Shown: positions 9,290 to 17,952, counted from the first letter of the stretch. The stretch is DNA of 64,000 nucleotides from Clostridium lacusfryxellense (GCF_018861735.1 NZ_JAHLEB010000006.1:1-64000); one strand, 5' to 3'. Translations and numbers: made by a program. Notes: generated by a model from the sequence alone, not told the origin.

Positions 9290-9390
9290 AATCCTTACCT
9301 CCATATATTTTTTTACTATACTTATTTACCCATGCGCTCATTATAAGGCTGCATATTCCAACTAACAAGTACGCACTTTGTAGTTAGAAT

Positions 9391-9408
9391 ACTTACCTCT
9401 AGGTAAGT
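9391..9408. promoter_or_regulatory. Candidate HxlR operator
   Basis: ACTTACCTCTAGGTAAGT is a perfect 8-bp inverted repeat with a 2-bp spacer, in the gap between the divergent flavoprotein and HxlR genes. A looser dyad, ACTAACAAGT / ACTTTGTAGT, lies just to its left (9361-9384). CTTAC/GTAAG half-sites fit operators I associate with HxlR-family regulators; binding by the adjacent regulator is inferred from position. Confidence 0.6.
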
Positions 9409-9559
9409 AATTGCCTTAAAATAAGCCTTACTGTCATCTCTATGCTTAGCTCCTGCCATGTATTAATTTGCTATTACGAAATAGCTAAGTATATAATATA
9501 ACTCTAATGTAATTTAATTAAACTATTCTTATCTTGGAATAACAGAAAGTAGGTATGCA

Positions 9560-9910
9560 ATGATAAACCATAATGGTAAAACTTATATATGCTTATTAGA
9601 TTTTGCAATGGACTTTATACGTGGTAAATGGAAAGCTATCCTATTATGTCATTTATACGATGAACCTAAAAGATTCCTAGAACTACAAAGAATAACCTCA
9701 GGAATAAGTCAAAAAGTATTAAATGAAAATCTAAAAGAATTAATAAATGATGAATTAATAGATAAGATAATCTACGCAGAAATCCCACCTAAAGTAGAAT
9801 ATTTCCTTACAGATAAAGGTCAAAAACTCACTAAAATAATTAAAGAAATCGAAGAATGGTCTATAAGCTATTATTCGCACCTAGACAGTAAATGTACTAA
9901 ATCTGAATAA
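9560..9910 (+). CDS. HxlR-family transcriptional regulator
   Basis: A 116-residue winged-helix DNA-binding protein of the MarR-like HxlR family, normally a dimer. The signature segment around DFIRGKWKAILLCHL (about 18-32) followed by RFLELQRITSGISQKVL is the recognition-helix region. Cys11 sits near where redox-active Cys residues occur in thiol-sensing HxlR relatives such as HypR and YodB, but that role is not demonstrated here. The ribosome site is weak. The divergent flavoprotein gene is the likely target. Confidence 0.88.
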   Translation: MINHNGKTYICLLDFAMDFIRGKWKAILLCHLYDEPKRFLELQRITSGISQKVLNENLKELINDELIDKIIYAEIPPKVEYFLTDKGQKLTKIIKEIEEWSISYYSHLDSKCTKSE

Positions 9911-9935
9911 ACACACCTGCTACTTTAATTTCAAC

Positions 9936-9976
9936 TAAAAAAAATCTTGATTATTAAACAATCAAGATTTTTTTTA
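9936..9976. terminator. Terminator after the HxlR gene
   Basis: AAAATCTTGATT pairs with AATCAAGATTTT around a seven-base loop, followed by an eight-T tract and preceded by A-runs. It can serve both the HxlR gene and the convergent DUF3791/DUF3990 cassette. Confidence 0.85.
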
Positions 9977-10013
9977 TTCATCACTTTTTAACTAATATTA
10001 TAAAAGTATTTAC

Positions 10014-10256
10014 TTAAATATCAAATTTTTCCCCATTTTTTTCGCTCTCAATCCCCATGTAAAGATAACTTACCCCTTCATACCATAGCTTAGTGTCTTC
10101 TTTCTCCAAAACACTATAAGTTCTAGAGTTATAAACCTCTATTAATGCCGCTTGCCAACTTATATTATTATTTTTAGATAATAATTCCGTTACCATAGCT
10201 ACTTTTAATGGAATGAAAATGTGGACATTTTCCTGTGTCACCTTAGCTAATGTCAT
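10014..10256 (-). CDS. Small protein, third gene of the DUF3990 cassette
   Basis: An 80-residue soluble protein whose middle (ALIEVYNSRTYSVLEKEDTK) resembles the small partners often encoded beside DUF3990 genes. It begins one base after the stop of the DUF3990 gene, with GAGGTG placed inside the end of that gene, so translation is tightly coupled. No catalytic motif is visible. An antitoxin or accessory subunit is the simplest reading, by analogy with small toxin-antitoxin operons; this is inference. Confidence 0.65.
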   Translation of the reverse strand: MTLAKVTQENVHIFIPLKVAMVTELLSKNNNISWQAALIEVYNSRTYSVLEKEDTKLWYEGVSYLYMGIESEKNGEKFDI

Positions 10257-10257
10257 A

Positions 10258-10743
10258 CTATATCACCTCGCATTTAATAAATCTTAATAGGTTAATTGCC
10301 TTTAATGAGTGAAAGGATATTTGATCATCTAATTTATATGTTCTAAGTTCTTTTATCGCAGTATCAAAATCCATAAATCTATTTTCAAAAGCATTTAAAC
10401 ATGCATAAACCCTATCATCTGCTACCGAACCTTTTACAATATCAAAGCTATGAGAATAGTTTATTACCATTCTATTATTCACAACAAAATTTAACCAATT
10501 TTTGCTTGCCCCCCTAAATACTTTAATATTTAAATCTTTACTAACAATTATCTCATCTGGAATTTCATAAATAGTTATAAATCCATTAACTGTTTCTTCT
10601 CTTCTTTGCTTAATTTTAGCCCATTTATATGCCTGTTCTTTACTAGTGGTAGTATAAAATCCATTACCAAAATCTAAAGTTCTGTTAGCTTTAATAATTG
10701 TAGGTTTCTCAACTGACACATTACTCCCATGATACAAAATCAA
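10258..10743 (-). CDS. DUF3990 protein, putative ADP-ribosyltransferase-fold toxin
   Basis: A 161-residue protein starting LYHGSNVSV, with [18 protein letters not shown] shortly after. The His in YHGS, the FGNGFYTT strand and a following Ala/Trp helix are the pattern seen in DUF3990, a family predicted to adopt an ADP-ribosyltransferase-like fold. A late acidic segment ([11 protein letters not shown]) could supply the catalytic Glu. The start is TTG, overlapping the TGA of the upstream gene, with GGGG about eight bases before. Flanked by two tiny coupled genes, it is most likely the effector of the cassette. Activity and target are unknown. Confidence 0.75.
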   Translation of the reverse strand: MILYHGSNVSVEKPTIIKANRTLDFGNGFYTTTSKEQAYKWAKIKQRREETVNGFITIYEIPDEIIVSKDLNIKVFRGASKNWLNFVVNNRMVINYSHSFDIVKGSVADDRVYACLNAFENRFMDFDTAIKELRTYKLDDQISFHSLKAINLLRFIKCEVI

Positions 10744-10967
10744 AGCTTATACCCCCTATTTTTTAAAAATATTTCTATTTCTTCAATAATATACTCTTTT
10801 CCTTGAGTATGAATAATTTCATATCCATCAGTCAAAAAATCAATGACCTTACTCTCATTGAATAAATTAGCTACATCTTTTCCCTCCATGCTATGTTCAA
10901 TTTTAAAATTTTCTATACAAAATGAAATGAATTCTATTAGTTTCTCTTCTTTACTCATTTTAACCAT
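10740..10967 (-). CDS. DUF3791 small protein
   Basis: A 75-residue all-alpha protein matching the DUF3791 pattern: an N-terminal FISFCIENF helix, a middle [14 protein letters not shown] segment and the closing [16 protein letters not shown]. It is the first gene of the cassette and its TGA overlaps the TTG of the DUF3990 gene. A second ATG three codons in is an alternative start. DUF3791 genes very often precede DUF3990 genes, so a partner or neutralising role is plausible but unproven. Confidence 0.75.
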   Translation of the reverse strand: MVKMSKEEKLIEFISFCIENFKIEHSMEGKDVANLFNESKVIDFLTDGYEIIHTQGKEYIIEEIEIFLKNRGYKL

Positions 10968-11196
10968 AAACTCACCCTTCCTATATATATTATTTCACAT
11001 GTTTTTTAGTTTATTCTACAAAATATTAATTCCATCTATATCGATAATAAAAACATTATTATAAAAGTTTCTATTACAATATTATAACATGTATTGGCTG
11101 TATACATAAATAGTAAATTTGTTAATAAAGTAAACACTTAGTTTCCTTATCAAGTTAGAAATCCAACAATTATTAGTACTACAATAACTATTAATT

Positions 11197-11427
11197 TTTC
11201 TTAGATTATGCTAACAAAAGTATATATTGCGCAGAATGCGTTTGAGCAAGCCTTAGTAATTCTTAATTTATTTTATTTGCAGATGCGTAAAAAAAATGTA
11301 TGTTTGAGCGTTAGCGAGTTTACATTTTTTAGCAGCTGTTAATAAAATAAATTTTAGAATTACTTAGCGAAGCGAACGCATCTCCAGCAATATATACTTT
11401 TCGTTATAGCATAATCAAAGAAAATCA
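11197..11427. repeat. Long imperfect palindrome, family 2, copy 1
   Basis: Two ~110-bp arms pair from TTTCTTAGATTATGC at the left to GCATAATCAAAGAAA at the right, through AAAAGTATATATTGC / GCAATATATACTTTT and AGTAATTCTTAATTTATTTT / its complement. The apex is a hairpin of AAAAAATGTA with TACATTTTTT closing a loop that reads TGTTTGAGCGTTAGCGAGTT. The palindrome ends at the stop of the kinase-like gene. A second copy is at 51791-51998. Confidence 0.9.
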
Positions 11428-11967
11428 CTAAACTTTTCTATCGCGAATAACCATACTTATTTTTTCTATTACATCCTCTGCAGTAATACACGATGTATCA
11501 ATAACTAAATCATAGTTTTCCTCTTCCTCTATATCAACATTATAAAGAGATCTAAACCTTGAAACCTCAAGTCCCCTTCTTTGTGAGATATGCTCCTTAG
11601 CATCAGCCCTTGAAGAATAATTTTCTGACTTCCCTCTCTCACTTGTCATAGACCTATCTACTGCAATATCTATATCTACTTTTAGATATATTTTAAATGA
11701 ATCCGGTATAAAATTCCATGCAAGCCTAGCATCAAAAATAAAGTTATCTTTTTCTTTTCCAATTTCAATAGTTTTATCGTCAATATCTTTATCTAATTTA
11801 TTGTTAAACACGTAGGTATTGTACTCTGTTATAGACATACCCTTTTCTACCGCTAATTTCCTTTGTAATACACCCACACTATAATAAGTATAATCAAATT
11901 TCTCACTTATAGCCTTGCCAGCACAGCTTTTACCAGAATATAAGTCTCCAGTTATAGTTATTTTCAA
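11428..11967 (-). CDS. Cytidylate-kinase-like P-loop protein
   Basis: A 179-residue nucleoside-monophosphate-kinase-fold protein. The P-loop is GDLYSGKS (7-14), followed by a segment like that of small archaeal-type CMP kinases, FDARLAWNFIPDSFKIYLKV in the middle, and SQRRGLEVSRFRSLY as a likely Arg-rich lid/nucleotide-binding region. It should phosphorylate CMP/dCMP or a related small substrate. The start is TTG about 11 bases after AAGGAG. It is a single gene whose transcript would end in the family 2 palindrome. Confidence 0.75.
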   Translation of the reverse strand: MKITITGDLYSGKSCAGKAISEKFDYTYYSVGVLQRKLAVEKGMSITEYNTYVFNNKLDKDIDDKTIEIGKEKDNFIFDARLAWNFIPDSFKIYLKVDIDIAVDRSMTSERGKSENYSSRADAKEHISQRRGLEVSRFRSLYNVDIEEEENYDLVIDTSCITAEDVIEKISMVIRDRKV

Positions 11968-12143
11968 TTCTAGCTCATCTCCTTTCTTTAAGGAACATTC
12001 AAATTAATTATTAAATAATTCATATTAAAATTATACCTTAAAACTATAATATTAAACAGACCTACGCAGTAACAACTAGGGTGCGTTATTCATATTATAT
12101 AAGATAACTATTATTACCATAGATTACTAAAAGGAGGTTTAAA

Positions 12144-12602
12144 ATGTACGAAAATCCGTATCTTGTGTATGATCCGAATTTGTTACAAAAATCCTTAGAA
12201 GGGATTAAAGCAGCAGTTCAAGGTGAAAAAGAAGATGAGTTATTCTATGATTACTTAATAAACATTGCAAAATCAAACGACGATAAAAAAATTATTGAAT
12301 CTATACGAGATGATGAACGTCACCACAACAAAATTTTTAGACAAATATACAATAATATCACAGGAATTGATGTATTAATTACTGATGATGATGAAGAATT
12401 TATAAAACCAACTTCTTACCTTGAAGGTATTAAGAGGGCATTATTTGGAGAACTAAGTGCCGTTGAAAAATATAGGGAAATTAGAAGAGGTCTTCCATCT
12501 ACAATGTATAGAGACATACTATTCAATATTATAACTGATGAAATTAAACACAGCGCAAAATACAATTACTTATTCACATTAAACAGTTCAAAAAGGAAAT
12601 AA
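12144..12602 (+). CDS. Ferritin-like (rubrerythrin-type) di-iron protein
   Basis: A 152-residue four-helix protein. The ligand pattern of ferritin-like di-iron proteins is present: Glu residues in helix 1 (GEKEDE, 27-32), ERHH (58-61, ExxH), Glu103/Glu108 in helix 3, and EIKH (133-136, second ExxH). No C-terminal rubredoxin centre follows, so it is a short member. Roles in peroxide removal or iron handling in anaerobes are typical. AAGGAGG precedes the ATG. It stands alone before a bidirectional terminator. Confidence 0.85.
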   Translation: MYENPYLVYDPNLLQKSLEGIKAAVQGEKEDELFYDYLINIAKSNDDKKIIESIRDDERHHNKIFRQIYNNITGIDVLITDDDEEFIKPTSYLEGIKRALFGELSAVEKYREIRRGLPSTMYRDILFNIITDEIKHSAKYNYLFTLNSSKRK

Positions 12603-12618
12603 TCCACAATTAACTCGC

Positions 12619-12655
12619 AATAAGCAATAATAGTTAACAGCTATTATTGCTTATC
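12619..12655. terminator. Bidirectional terminator
   Basis: ATAAGCAATAATAG pairs with CTATTATTGCTTAT around a seven-base loop between the convergent ferritin-like and DUF2140 genes. Confidence 0.75.
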
Positions 12656-12658
12656 ATC

Positions 12659-13261
12659 TTAAAATGGACTTTTTATACCCTTAAATCCAAGTGTTCCTGT
12701 TAATTTATCATCTTTAATTTCAAGACTATTTATATTTAAAGGAAATTTATCTGTATTGATTTTTACTATATTGTCCTCAACATAAAATACATCTTCTTTA
12801 CTATGCTTTGAAATTTGTGACATTATAGTTTTTTTAGGTAATGTTAGCTTCCCAATCTTAAAATCGTCGGCAGCGTATGTAATTTCCCCGTCTAGAACAC
12901 CTATCTTTCCCGTAGTTGAGAATACTAAATTGATTTTTTTATAAGTGATGGGAGCTTCAATTAGAAATTCACCATCAAGCATTTTCGTATTAATCTCCTT
13001 AATAGTTATCTCTCCCTTACTTATAGGGTTTTTAAAATATAACCCAATTAACCCATTCATGTCCTCCTGAGTTATTTCAAATTCGCCACCATTTTTCAAA
13101 ATATCCTTTGTAAGTTTCTGCAATACATTTGGCGATGCTGTTTTCTGAGTGACTTGTTGGCCATTATATAATGACATATATACTAAAATCGCGAATGCCA
13201 CGAATATGATAATCGGCATAATCTTTAATTTATTTTTCTTTACTTTCTTAGTTTTAGACAT
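12659..13261 (-). CDS. DUF2140 (YpmS-like) membrane-anchored protein, paralogue 1
   Basis: A 200-residue protein with a cytoplasmic basic tail, one membrane helix (about 13-31) and an extracytoplasmic domain containing ITQEDMNGLIGLYF, ITIKEINTKML and KIGKLTLPKK, all diagnostic of the YpmS/DUF2140 pattern. Function is unknown in the family; a lipid- or envelope-associated role has been guessed from the beta-rich fold. It is the shortest of three local paralogues and lacks the C-terminal helical domain of the other two. AAGGAGG precedes the ATG. Confidence 0.8.
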   Translation of the reverse strand: MSKTKKVKKNKLKIMPIIIFVAFAILVYMSLYNGQQVTQKTASPNVLQKLTKDILKNGGEFEITQEDMNGLIGLYFKNPISKGEITIKEINTKMLDGEFLIEAPITYKKINLVFSTTGKIGVLDGEITYAADDFKIGKLTLPKKTIMSQISKHSKEDVFYVEDNIVKINTDKFPLNINSLEIKDDKLTGTLGFKGIKSPF

Positions 13262-13314
13262 GTTCCCCTCCTTAATTTCCGCACTTACATTTTATCACAT
13301 ATTTTATAAAATCA

Positions 13315-13355
13315 AAAACTATCAAATACCTTTTATGTATTTGATAGTTTTTTTA
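13315..13355 (-). terminator. Terminator of paralogue 2
   Basis: AAAACTATCAAATA pairs with TATTTGATAGTTTT and runs are present on both sides. It lies just downstream of the gene reading leftward from 14346. The same AAACTATCAAAATAC stem recurs after paralogue 3 (16389-16430), so the terminator appears to have been duplicated with the gene. Confidence 0.75.
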
Positions 13356-13368
13356 ATCATATAATAAA

Positions 13369-14346
13369 TTATAGTCCGAACGCCTTTATTAGATCTCCCA
13401 AGTTATCTTGATCAACATTTACAATTAATGCTGCCTTAAGTCTATCTTTGCTAGCAACATCTAATTTATCATAGCTAGACTTAACAGCACTTTTATCTAC
13501 CATTGCATTATAGGAAGGATTATCCTCCATTTTGCTCACAGTTGATATAATTTGTGATATTACTTTCTGCTCTTTTAAAGTATCTACCTGCTGATATGCA
13601 TCACCTAAGTCCTCTTGAACCTTTTGCAATGAATCTTTCCTAGTCTCCGTTACTTCCACGGTCCCTCTTGAAGGACTTACTGATGTACCTTTTGTAGAAC
13701 CTTCTGAAATAGCTACTAATTTCTGATTTTCCTCATTCATAATATTTTCTGAGGATGTTCCTGTGACTTTTGCAGTCGATGTCCCTACTATTTTATCATC
13801 TTCAATCTTAAAACTATCTATCTTAAAAGGAGTGACACTTTGATCTATTTTTATTATATTGTCCTTCGCATAAATATTTTCATTATTAAACTTTGTAACT
13901 TGAGCCATAACTAAATTTTTAGGTAATGTTATCTTGCCAATTTTAAAATTAACTGGAACATATGTAATTTTCCCTTCAGAAATATTTAATCTTCCTCTTG
14001 TTGAAAATAATACCCTAACCTTCTTGTACCTATTATAAGTTATAGGCGCTTCTATTAAAATCTCGTCATCTACTATTTCTATATTAACTCCCGAAAAGGC
14101 TAAATTCCCCTCTGTTTTAGGTTTTAATAAGTTGCTTAACTCATCTATATCCTTTTGAGTTAATTCGAACTTACCACCTTTTCCGTGGATATCTTTAAGT
14201 TTATTCATAACCTCTATTGTATTTGTCTCTTTAAGCACCATTCCGCCATTATATAATATTCTATATGAAAAAACCGATAATGCCCCTAATATAATAATTA
14301 GTGACCCTATTAGTATATGTTTTTTTGCATTTTTACTTTTCGACAT
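13369..14346 (-). CDS. DUF2140 (YpmS-like) membrane-anchored protein, paralogue 2
   Basis: A 325-residue paralogue of the flanking genes. It has a membrane helix (about 11-29), the DUF2140-like domain (about 45-190; LTQKDIDELSNLL, KIGKITLPKN), a Ser/Thr/Lys-rich linker (about 195-235) and a helical C-terminal domain (about 240-325) ending KDRLKAALIVN and LIKAFGL. That C-terminal domain is shared only with paralogue 3. AGGAGG precedes the ATG. It diverges from the MutS-like gene. Function unknown. Confidence 0.78.
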   Translation of the reverse strand: MSKSKNAKKHILIGSLIIILGALSVFSYRILYNGGMVLKETNTIEVMNKLKDIHGKGGKFELTQKDIDELSNLLKPKTEGNLAFSGVNIEIVDDEILIEAPITYNRYKKVRVLFSTRGRLNISEGKITYVPVNFKIGKITLPKNLVMAQVTKFNNENIYAKDNIIKIDQSVTPFKIDSFKIEDDKIVGTSTAKVTGTSSENIMNEENQKLVAISEGSTKGTSVSPSRGTVEVTETRKDSLQKVQEDLGDAYQQVDTLKEQKVISQIISTVSKMEDNPSYNAMVDKSAVKSSYDKLDVASKDRLKAALIVNVDQDNLGDLIKAFGL

Positions 14347-14528
14347 ATTATCCTCCTATTTGCACTAATATAAATATATTAACACATGTAACATCTTTTT
14401 AAAATACAAATCATATAATTAAACAATGTTTAAGTAAAATTGGTCATATTATACTAATATAGAAAATTGCGGTCCAAGCTCTTAATATGGTATTATATAT
14501 CTAATGAATTAACACCTAGGAGGATATT

Positions 14529-16352
14529 ATGGGAACTAAAAAAGCACCTTATGCTAATCGAAAAAAACATTATGACACTCTATTAAAAAAACAAAATGAA
14601 GCCATCGGTTTTATAGGATTATTAAGATTAATAGTCTTTGTATCTGGAATCGGATTTACCATTTTCTTTTTTATGAAAACCTCATACTATTTAAGCATTT
14701 TTATATTAATTATTACAATTATAACGTTTGTAACTTTGGCAATTAAACATAATAAGATAAAACACAACAAGATAAGGTGTTTAATTTTATGTAAAATTAA
14801 TGAAGATAGTTTAAAACGTCTCAATAACAATTGGAAAGATTTTGCTGATAATGGTGATGATTTCATTGATGAGGATCATAGCTACTCTAGGGACCTAGAT
14901 ATATTTGGCGAGAACTCCCTTTTTCAATGGATAAATACCTGCGTAACTTATCTTGGAAGACAAAAACTAAAAGGTGCCCTCTCAAAACCTAAATATAACA
15001 TTGAAGAAATACATAAAAGACAAGATGCTATAAAAGAACTTGCAAATAATGTTGGGTGGACGCAAAGGTTTGCTGCAGAATCAATACTTAGTGAAAATAA
15101 AAATCATGATCCAGAAGCCTTATTTGATTGGGTAAAAGACAAAAATGATTTTTTCTTGAAACCAATAGTAATACTCCTAATAAGGTTAATACCAGTATTT
15201 ACTCTATCTCTTTTGGTATTATCTTTTGTTTTCTCAAATATATCATATAGAATATTCCTCATAGCAATTGTCCTTCACATAATACTTCTTGTAATCGGCT
15301 ATAAAGAAGTAAGTAAAAATTTAGATACTATATTTCAATATAAGGATACTATTCTTATTTATAATAACCTTATTAAGCATATTGAAAAGAAAAATTTCAA
15401 ATCAGATTATTTTATAAAATTAAAAGAAAAACTTATAAATAAAGAAGGCATGAAAGCCTCTTTTCAAATTAAAAAATTAGTTAATCTAGTAAACTTAATA
15501 TCTGATAGAAAAAATATTTATTATTTACCAATAAATATCCTACTATTATGGGATTATCAATGTTTAATTAATCTTCAACGCTTTAAAAAGGCCAGTGGCT
15601 CTGATTTAAAACCATGGCTAGATGTTATAGGTGAAATAGAAGCACTAAACAGTTTATCGATAATATCTTATGATCATAGCGATTGGGCTATGCCAAAATT
15701 CCAGGAAGGCACCCCTATATTTAATGCTACGGAAATGGGGCATCCGCTACTTGGAGATACAAGAGTATATAACAATATCTATATTGAAAAGTCACAAAAC
15801 GTTCTTCTAATAACAGGATCGAATATGTCTGGTAAAAGTACACTGCTTCGGACCACAGGTATTAATTTGGTTTTAGCTTATGCTGGTGCTCCCGTATGTG
15901 CTCAAAATTTTAGTTGTTCTATAATGGATATTTATACCTGTATGAGAACAAGTGATAATTTAGAAAAAAATATTTCATCTTTTTATGCAGAACTTTTAAG
16001 GATAAAAAAACTTGTAACTGCTACTGAAACCAAAACCCCAATTTTCTTCTTATTAGATGAGATCTTTAAAGGAACAAACTCAATAGATAGACATACTGGC
16101 GCTAAGATATTAGTTGCTAAATTAAGTACTGAGAATGCATTAGGTTTTGTATCTACCCATGACTTAGAACTTGGCGACATTGAAAAAACAAATAGAAGAG
16201 TTAAAAATTATCACCTTAAAGAATATTATAAAGATGATAAACTCTACTTTGACTATAAACTAAGAACTGGTGTGTCAACAACTAGAAATGCATTATACTT
16301 AATGAAAATGGCAGGCCTTGAAATTCCACCTGATATTGAACTTCCTAAATAA
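14529..16352 (+). CDS. Membrane-associated MutS-family ATPase
   Basis: A 607-residue protein with the C-terminal MutS ATPase (domain V) and core, but no mismatch-binding domain I. Two membrane hairpins are predicted (about 33-70 and 213-256), which classic MutS lacks. The Walker A is GSNMSGKST near residues 430-438, and the Walker B is FFLLDEIFKGTNSIDR with the conserved STHD switch later. Such clostridial MutS-like proteins are annotated as mismatch repair, but the membrane segments and absence of the mismatch reader make canonical repair unlikely. AGGAGG precedes the ATG. DUF2140 genes lie on both sides, one divergent and one convergent. Confidence 0.85.
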   Translation: MGTKKAPYANRKKHYDTLLKKQNEAIGFIGLLRLIVFVSGIGFTIFFFMKTSYYLSIFILIITIITFVTLAIKHNKIKHNKIRCLILCKINEDSLKRLNNNWKDFADNGDDFIDEDHSYSRDLDIFGENSLFQWINTCVTYLGRQKLKGALSKPKYNIEEIHKRQDAIKELANNVGWTQRFAAESILSENKNHDPEALFDWVKDKNDFFLKPIVILLIRLIPVFTLSLLVLSFVFSNISYRIFLIAIVLHIILLVIGYKEVSKNLDTIFQYKDTILIYNNLIKHIEKKNFKSDYFIKLKEKLINKEGMKASFQIKKLVNLVNLISDRKNIYYLPINILLLWDYQCLINLQRFKKASGSDLKPWLDVIGEIEALNSLSIISYDHSDWAMPKFQEGTPIFNATEMGHPLLGDTRVYNNIYIEKSQNVLLITGSNMSGKSTLLRTTGINLVLAYAGAPVCAQNFSCSIMDIYTCMRTSDNLEKNISSFYAELLRIKKLVTATETKTPIFFLLDEIFKGTNSIDRHTGAKILVAKLSTENALGFVSTHDLELGDIEKTNRRVKNYHLKEYYKDDKLYFDYKLRTGVSTTRNALYLMKMAGLEIPPDIELPK

Positions 16353-16388
16353 AAGTAAATCTAGATAAACTAAAATATATCTAAAAAT

Positions 16389-16430
16389 AAAAACTATCAA
16401 AATACACTTTGTATTTTGATAGTTTTTTTA
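16389..16430. terminator. Bidirectional terminator after the MutS-like gene
   Basis: AAAAACTATCAAAATAC pairs with GTATTTTGATAGTTTTT around a short loop, with a T-run on the plus strand and A-run on the left. It is shared by the convergent MutS-like and DUF2140 genes. Confidence 0.85.
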
Positions 16431-16438
16431 TTTTTATA

Positions 16439-17560
16439 CTAGAGTCCAAAAGACTGCCTTAATTCTTCAACACTTTTCCCATTAATACTTGTAAATAATG
16501 CAATCTTAAGTCTATCCTTACTCTTAGGATCAAGATTGCTATACATATTTTTAACAGTAACTTGGTCCGCTATTGAATTATAAGATGGATTAGATTGAAG
16601 TTTACCCACTGCTAAAATCATTACTGACAATACTTTTTTTTCATCAGGAGATTCTACCTTAGAATATGCATCCTTTAACTCACCATCTACCTTGCTTAAT
16701 GCAAGACGCTTATTTGCTGCCTGTACCTGGACATCTAAAGTGTTTCCCTCTTTTTCTTGCGTAACCTGTCTGGATTTTTCAACTTCTGCTCTAATTTTCT
16801 CTAATTTTTTCTTTTCTTCTAATTCTCTATTTTTGTTTGTGGGATAACTATAACCCTCGATACTTTGATTTTTTTCTGATTTATTCATCTCTTCAGTGAC
16901 ACTTTGTGTCTCTTGATGTTTTGTTATTTCTCTACCTACCGCTGCCCCAGTTTTGTTGCCAAGGTTGTCAAATAACATTTTGATGTCGAACTTCTGGGCT
17001 GTTCCTAATATCTTATTATCCATAATCTTAAAATTATTAATTTTAAAAGGAAATCTACTTGAACTAATTTTTATTAAATCATCCTCAACATAAAGATTTT
17101 TATTACTAATCTTTAAAATCTGGCTAATCACTAGCTTTTTTGGTAAGGTCAAATTCCCAATTTTAAAGTTCTCCATAACATATGTAATATTTCCATTCAA
17201 AAATTTTAGTCTTCCTCTGGAGGTCAAAAGTAAATCAATTTTTTTGTAACTTATAGGTGCTTTAATTAAAATCTCATCATTTAACATTTCAACATTAACT
17301 CCCTTAAGAGTTATATTACCCTTATTTTTAGGATTCGCAAAATATAAACTACAAACCTCATCTATATCCTTTTGAGTTAACTCGAATATCCCACCTTTTG
17401 CCTGTATACCTTTAAGTTTTTTAATAATAAGCATTGACTCAGTTTTCTTAAAAGTAACGTCACCATTGTATAAGATAGTTGCTGCAAAAGCTGATATTAA
17501 TACTGATAAAATAATTATTGTCCATATAAGTTTTGTTTTCAATTTATGAATTTTAACCAT
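16439..17560 (-). CDS. DUF2140 (YpmS-like) membrane-anchored protein, paralogue 3
   Basis: The longest paralogue (373 residues). A membrane helix (about 10-29) leads to the DUF2140-like domain (about 40-190; LTQKDIDEVCSLYF, KIGNLTLPKK). A charged region rich in Glu, Lys and Gln (about 205-290) is probably extended or coiled coil, and the C-terminal helical domain (about 290-373) ends DRLKIALFTS and ELRQSFGL, as in paralogue 2. The ATG follows AAGGGGG. Function unknown; the three genes look like a local amplification. Confidence 0.78.
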   Translation of the reverse strand: MVKIHKLKTKLIWTIIILSVLISAFAATILYNGDVTFKKTESMLIIKKLKGIQAKGGIFELTQKDIDEVCSLYFANPKNKGNITLKGVNVEMLNDEILIKAPISYKKIDLLLTSRGRLKFLNGNITYVMENFKIGNLTLPKKLVISQILKISNKNLYVEDDLIKISSSRFPFKINNFKIMDNKILGTAQKFDIKMLFDNLGNKTGAAVGREITKHQETQSVTEEMNKSEKNQSIEGYSYPTNKNRELEEKKKLEKIRAEVEKSRQVTQEKEGNTLDVQVQAANKRLALSKVDGELKDAYSKVESPDEKKVLSVMILAVGKLQSNPSYNSIADQVTVKNMYSNLDPKSKDRLKIALFTSINGKSVEELRQSFGL

Positions 17561-17783
17561 ATTACCCCCTTTTGCCTAATACTTCTATGTTATCATATTT
17601 AATGCAATTTTGAATCTTCAATTAGATTATTAACAAAAACTTATTCCCAAGGTTACATCTAAAAAATTTAATTAGCAGTTCATCCATGTATATATTTTAG
17701 CATTTTCCCTATGTTTCAATAGGTTTTTTATCTCGTTTTAGAGCAAAATAATAACATAGGAATATGGTGAAAGGAGAAACCTT

Positions 17784-17927
17784 ATGAAAAATATTTTAAA
17801 ATTTAAAAATTTAATTATAATGATTTCGCTCATAACAATTTTAAAAGGTTTTTTCTTATCAGACTTTGTTAGCAAAAACAAAGACCATAAAGATAAATAT
17901 GGTGTTTATCTAGTATTATCTGAATGA
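17784..17927 (+). CDS. Small membrane peptide (47 aa)
   Basis: A 47-codon frame begins with ATG five bases after AAAGGAG. The product has a basic start (MKNILKFKN), one membrane helix (about 10-28) and a hydrophilic tail rich in Lys and Asp ending YLVLSE. No family is recognised. It is followed by a good terminator, so it probably forms its own short transcript. Confidence 0.6.
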   Translation: MKNILKFKNLIIMISLITILKGFFLSDFVSKNKDHKDKYGVYLVLSE

Positions 17928-17952
17928 TTCAAAAAAATACATTTAATTTTTT

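Noticed and set aside
8654-9304. Start of the flavoprotein at 9304
   Set aside because: The first ATG overlaps the GGAGG site that serves the second ATG at 9289.
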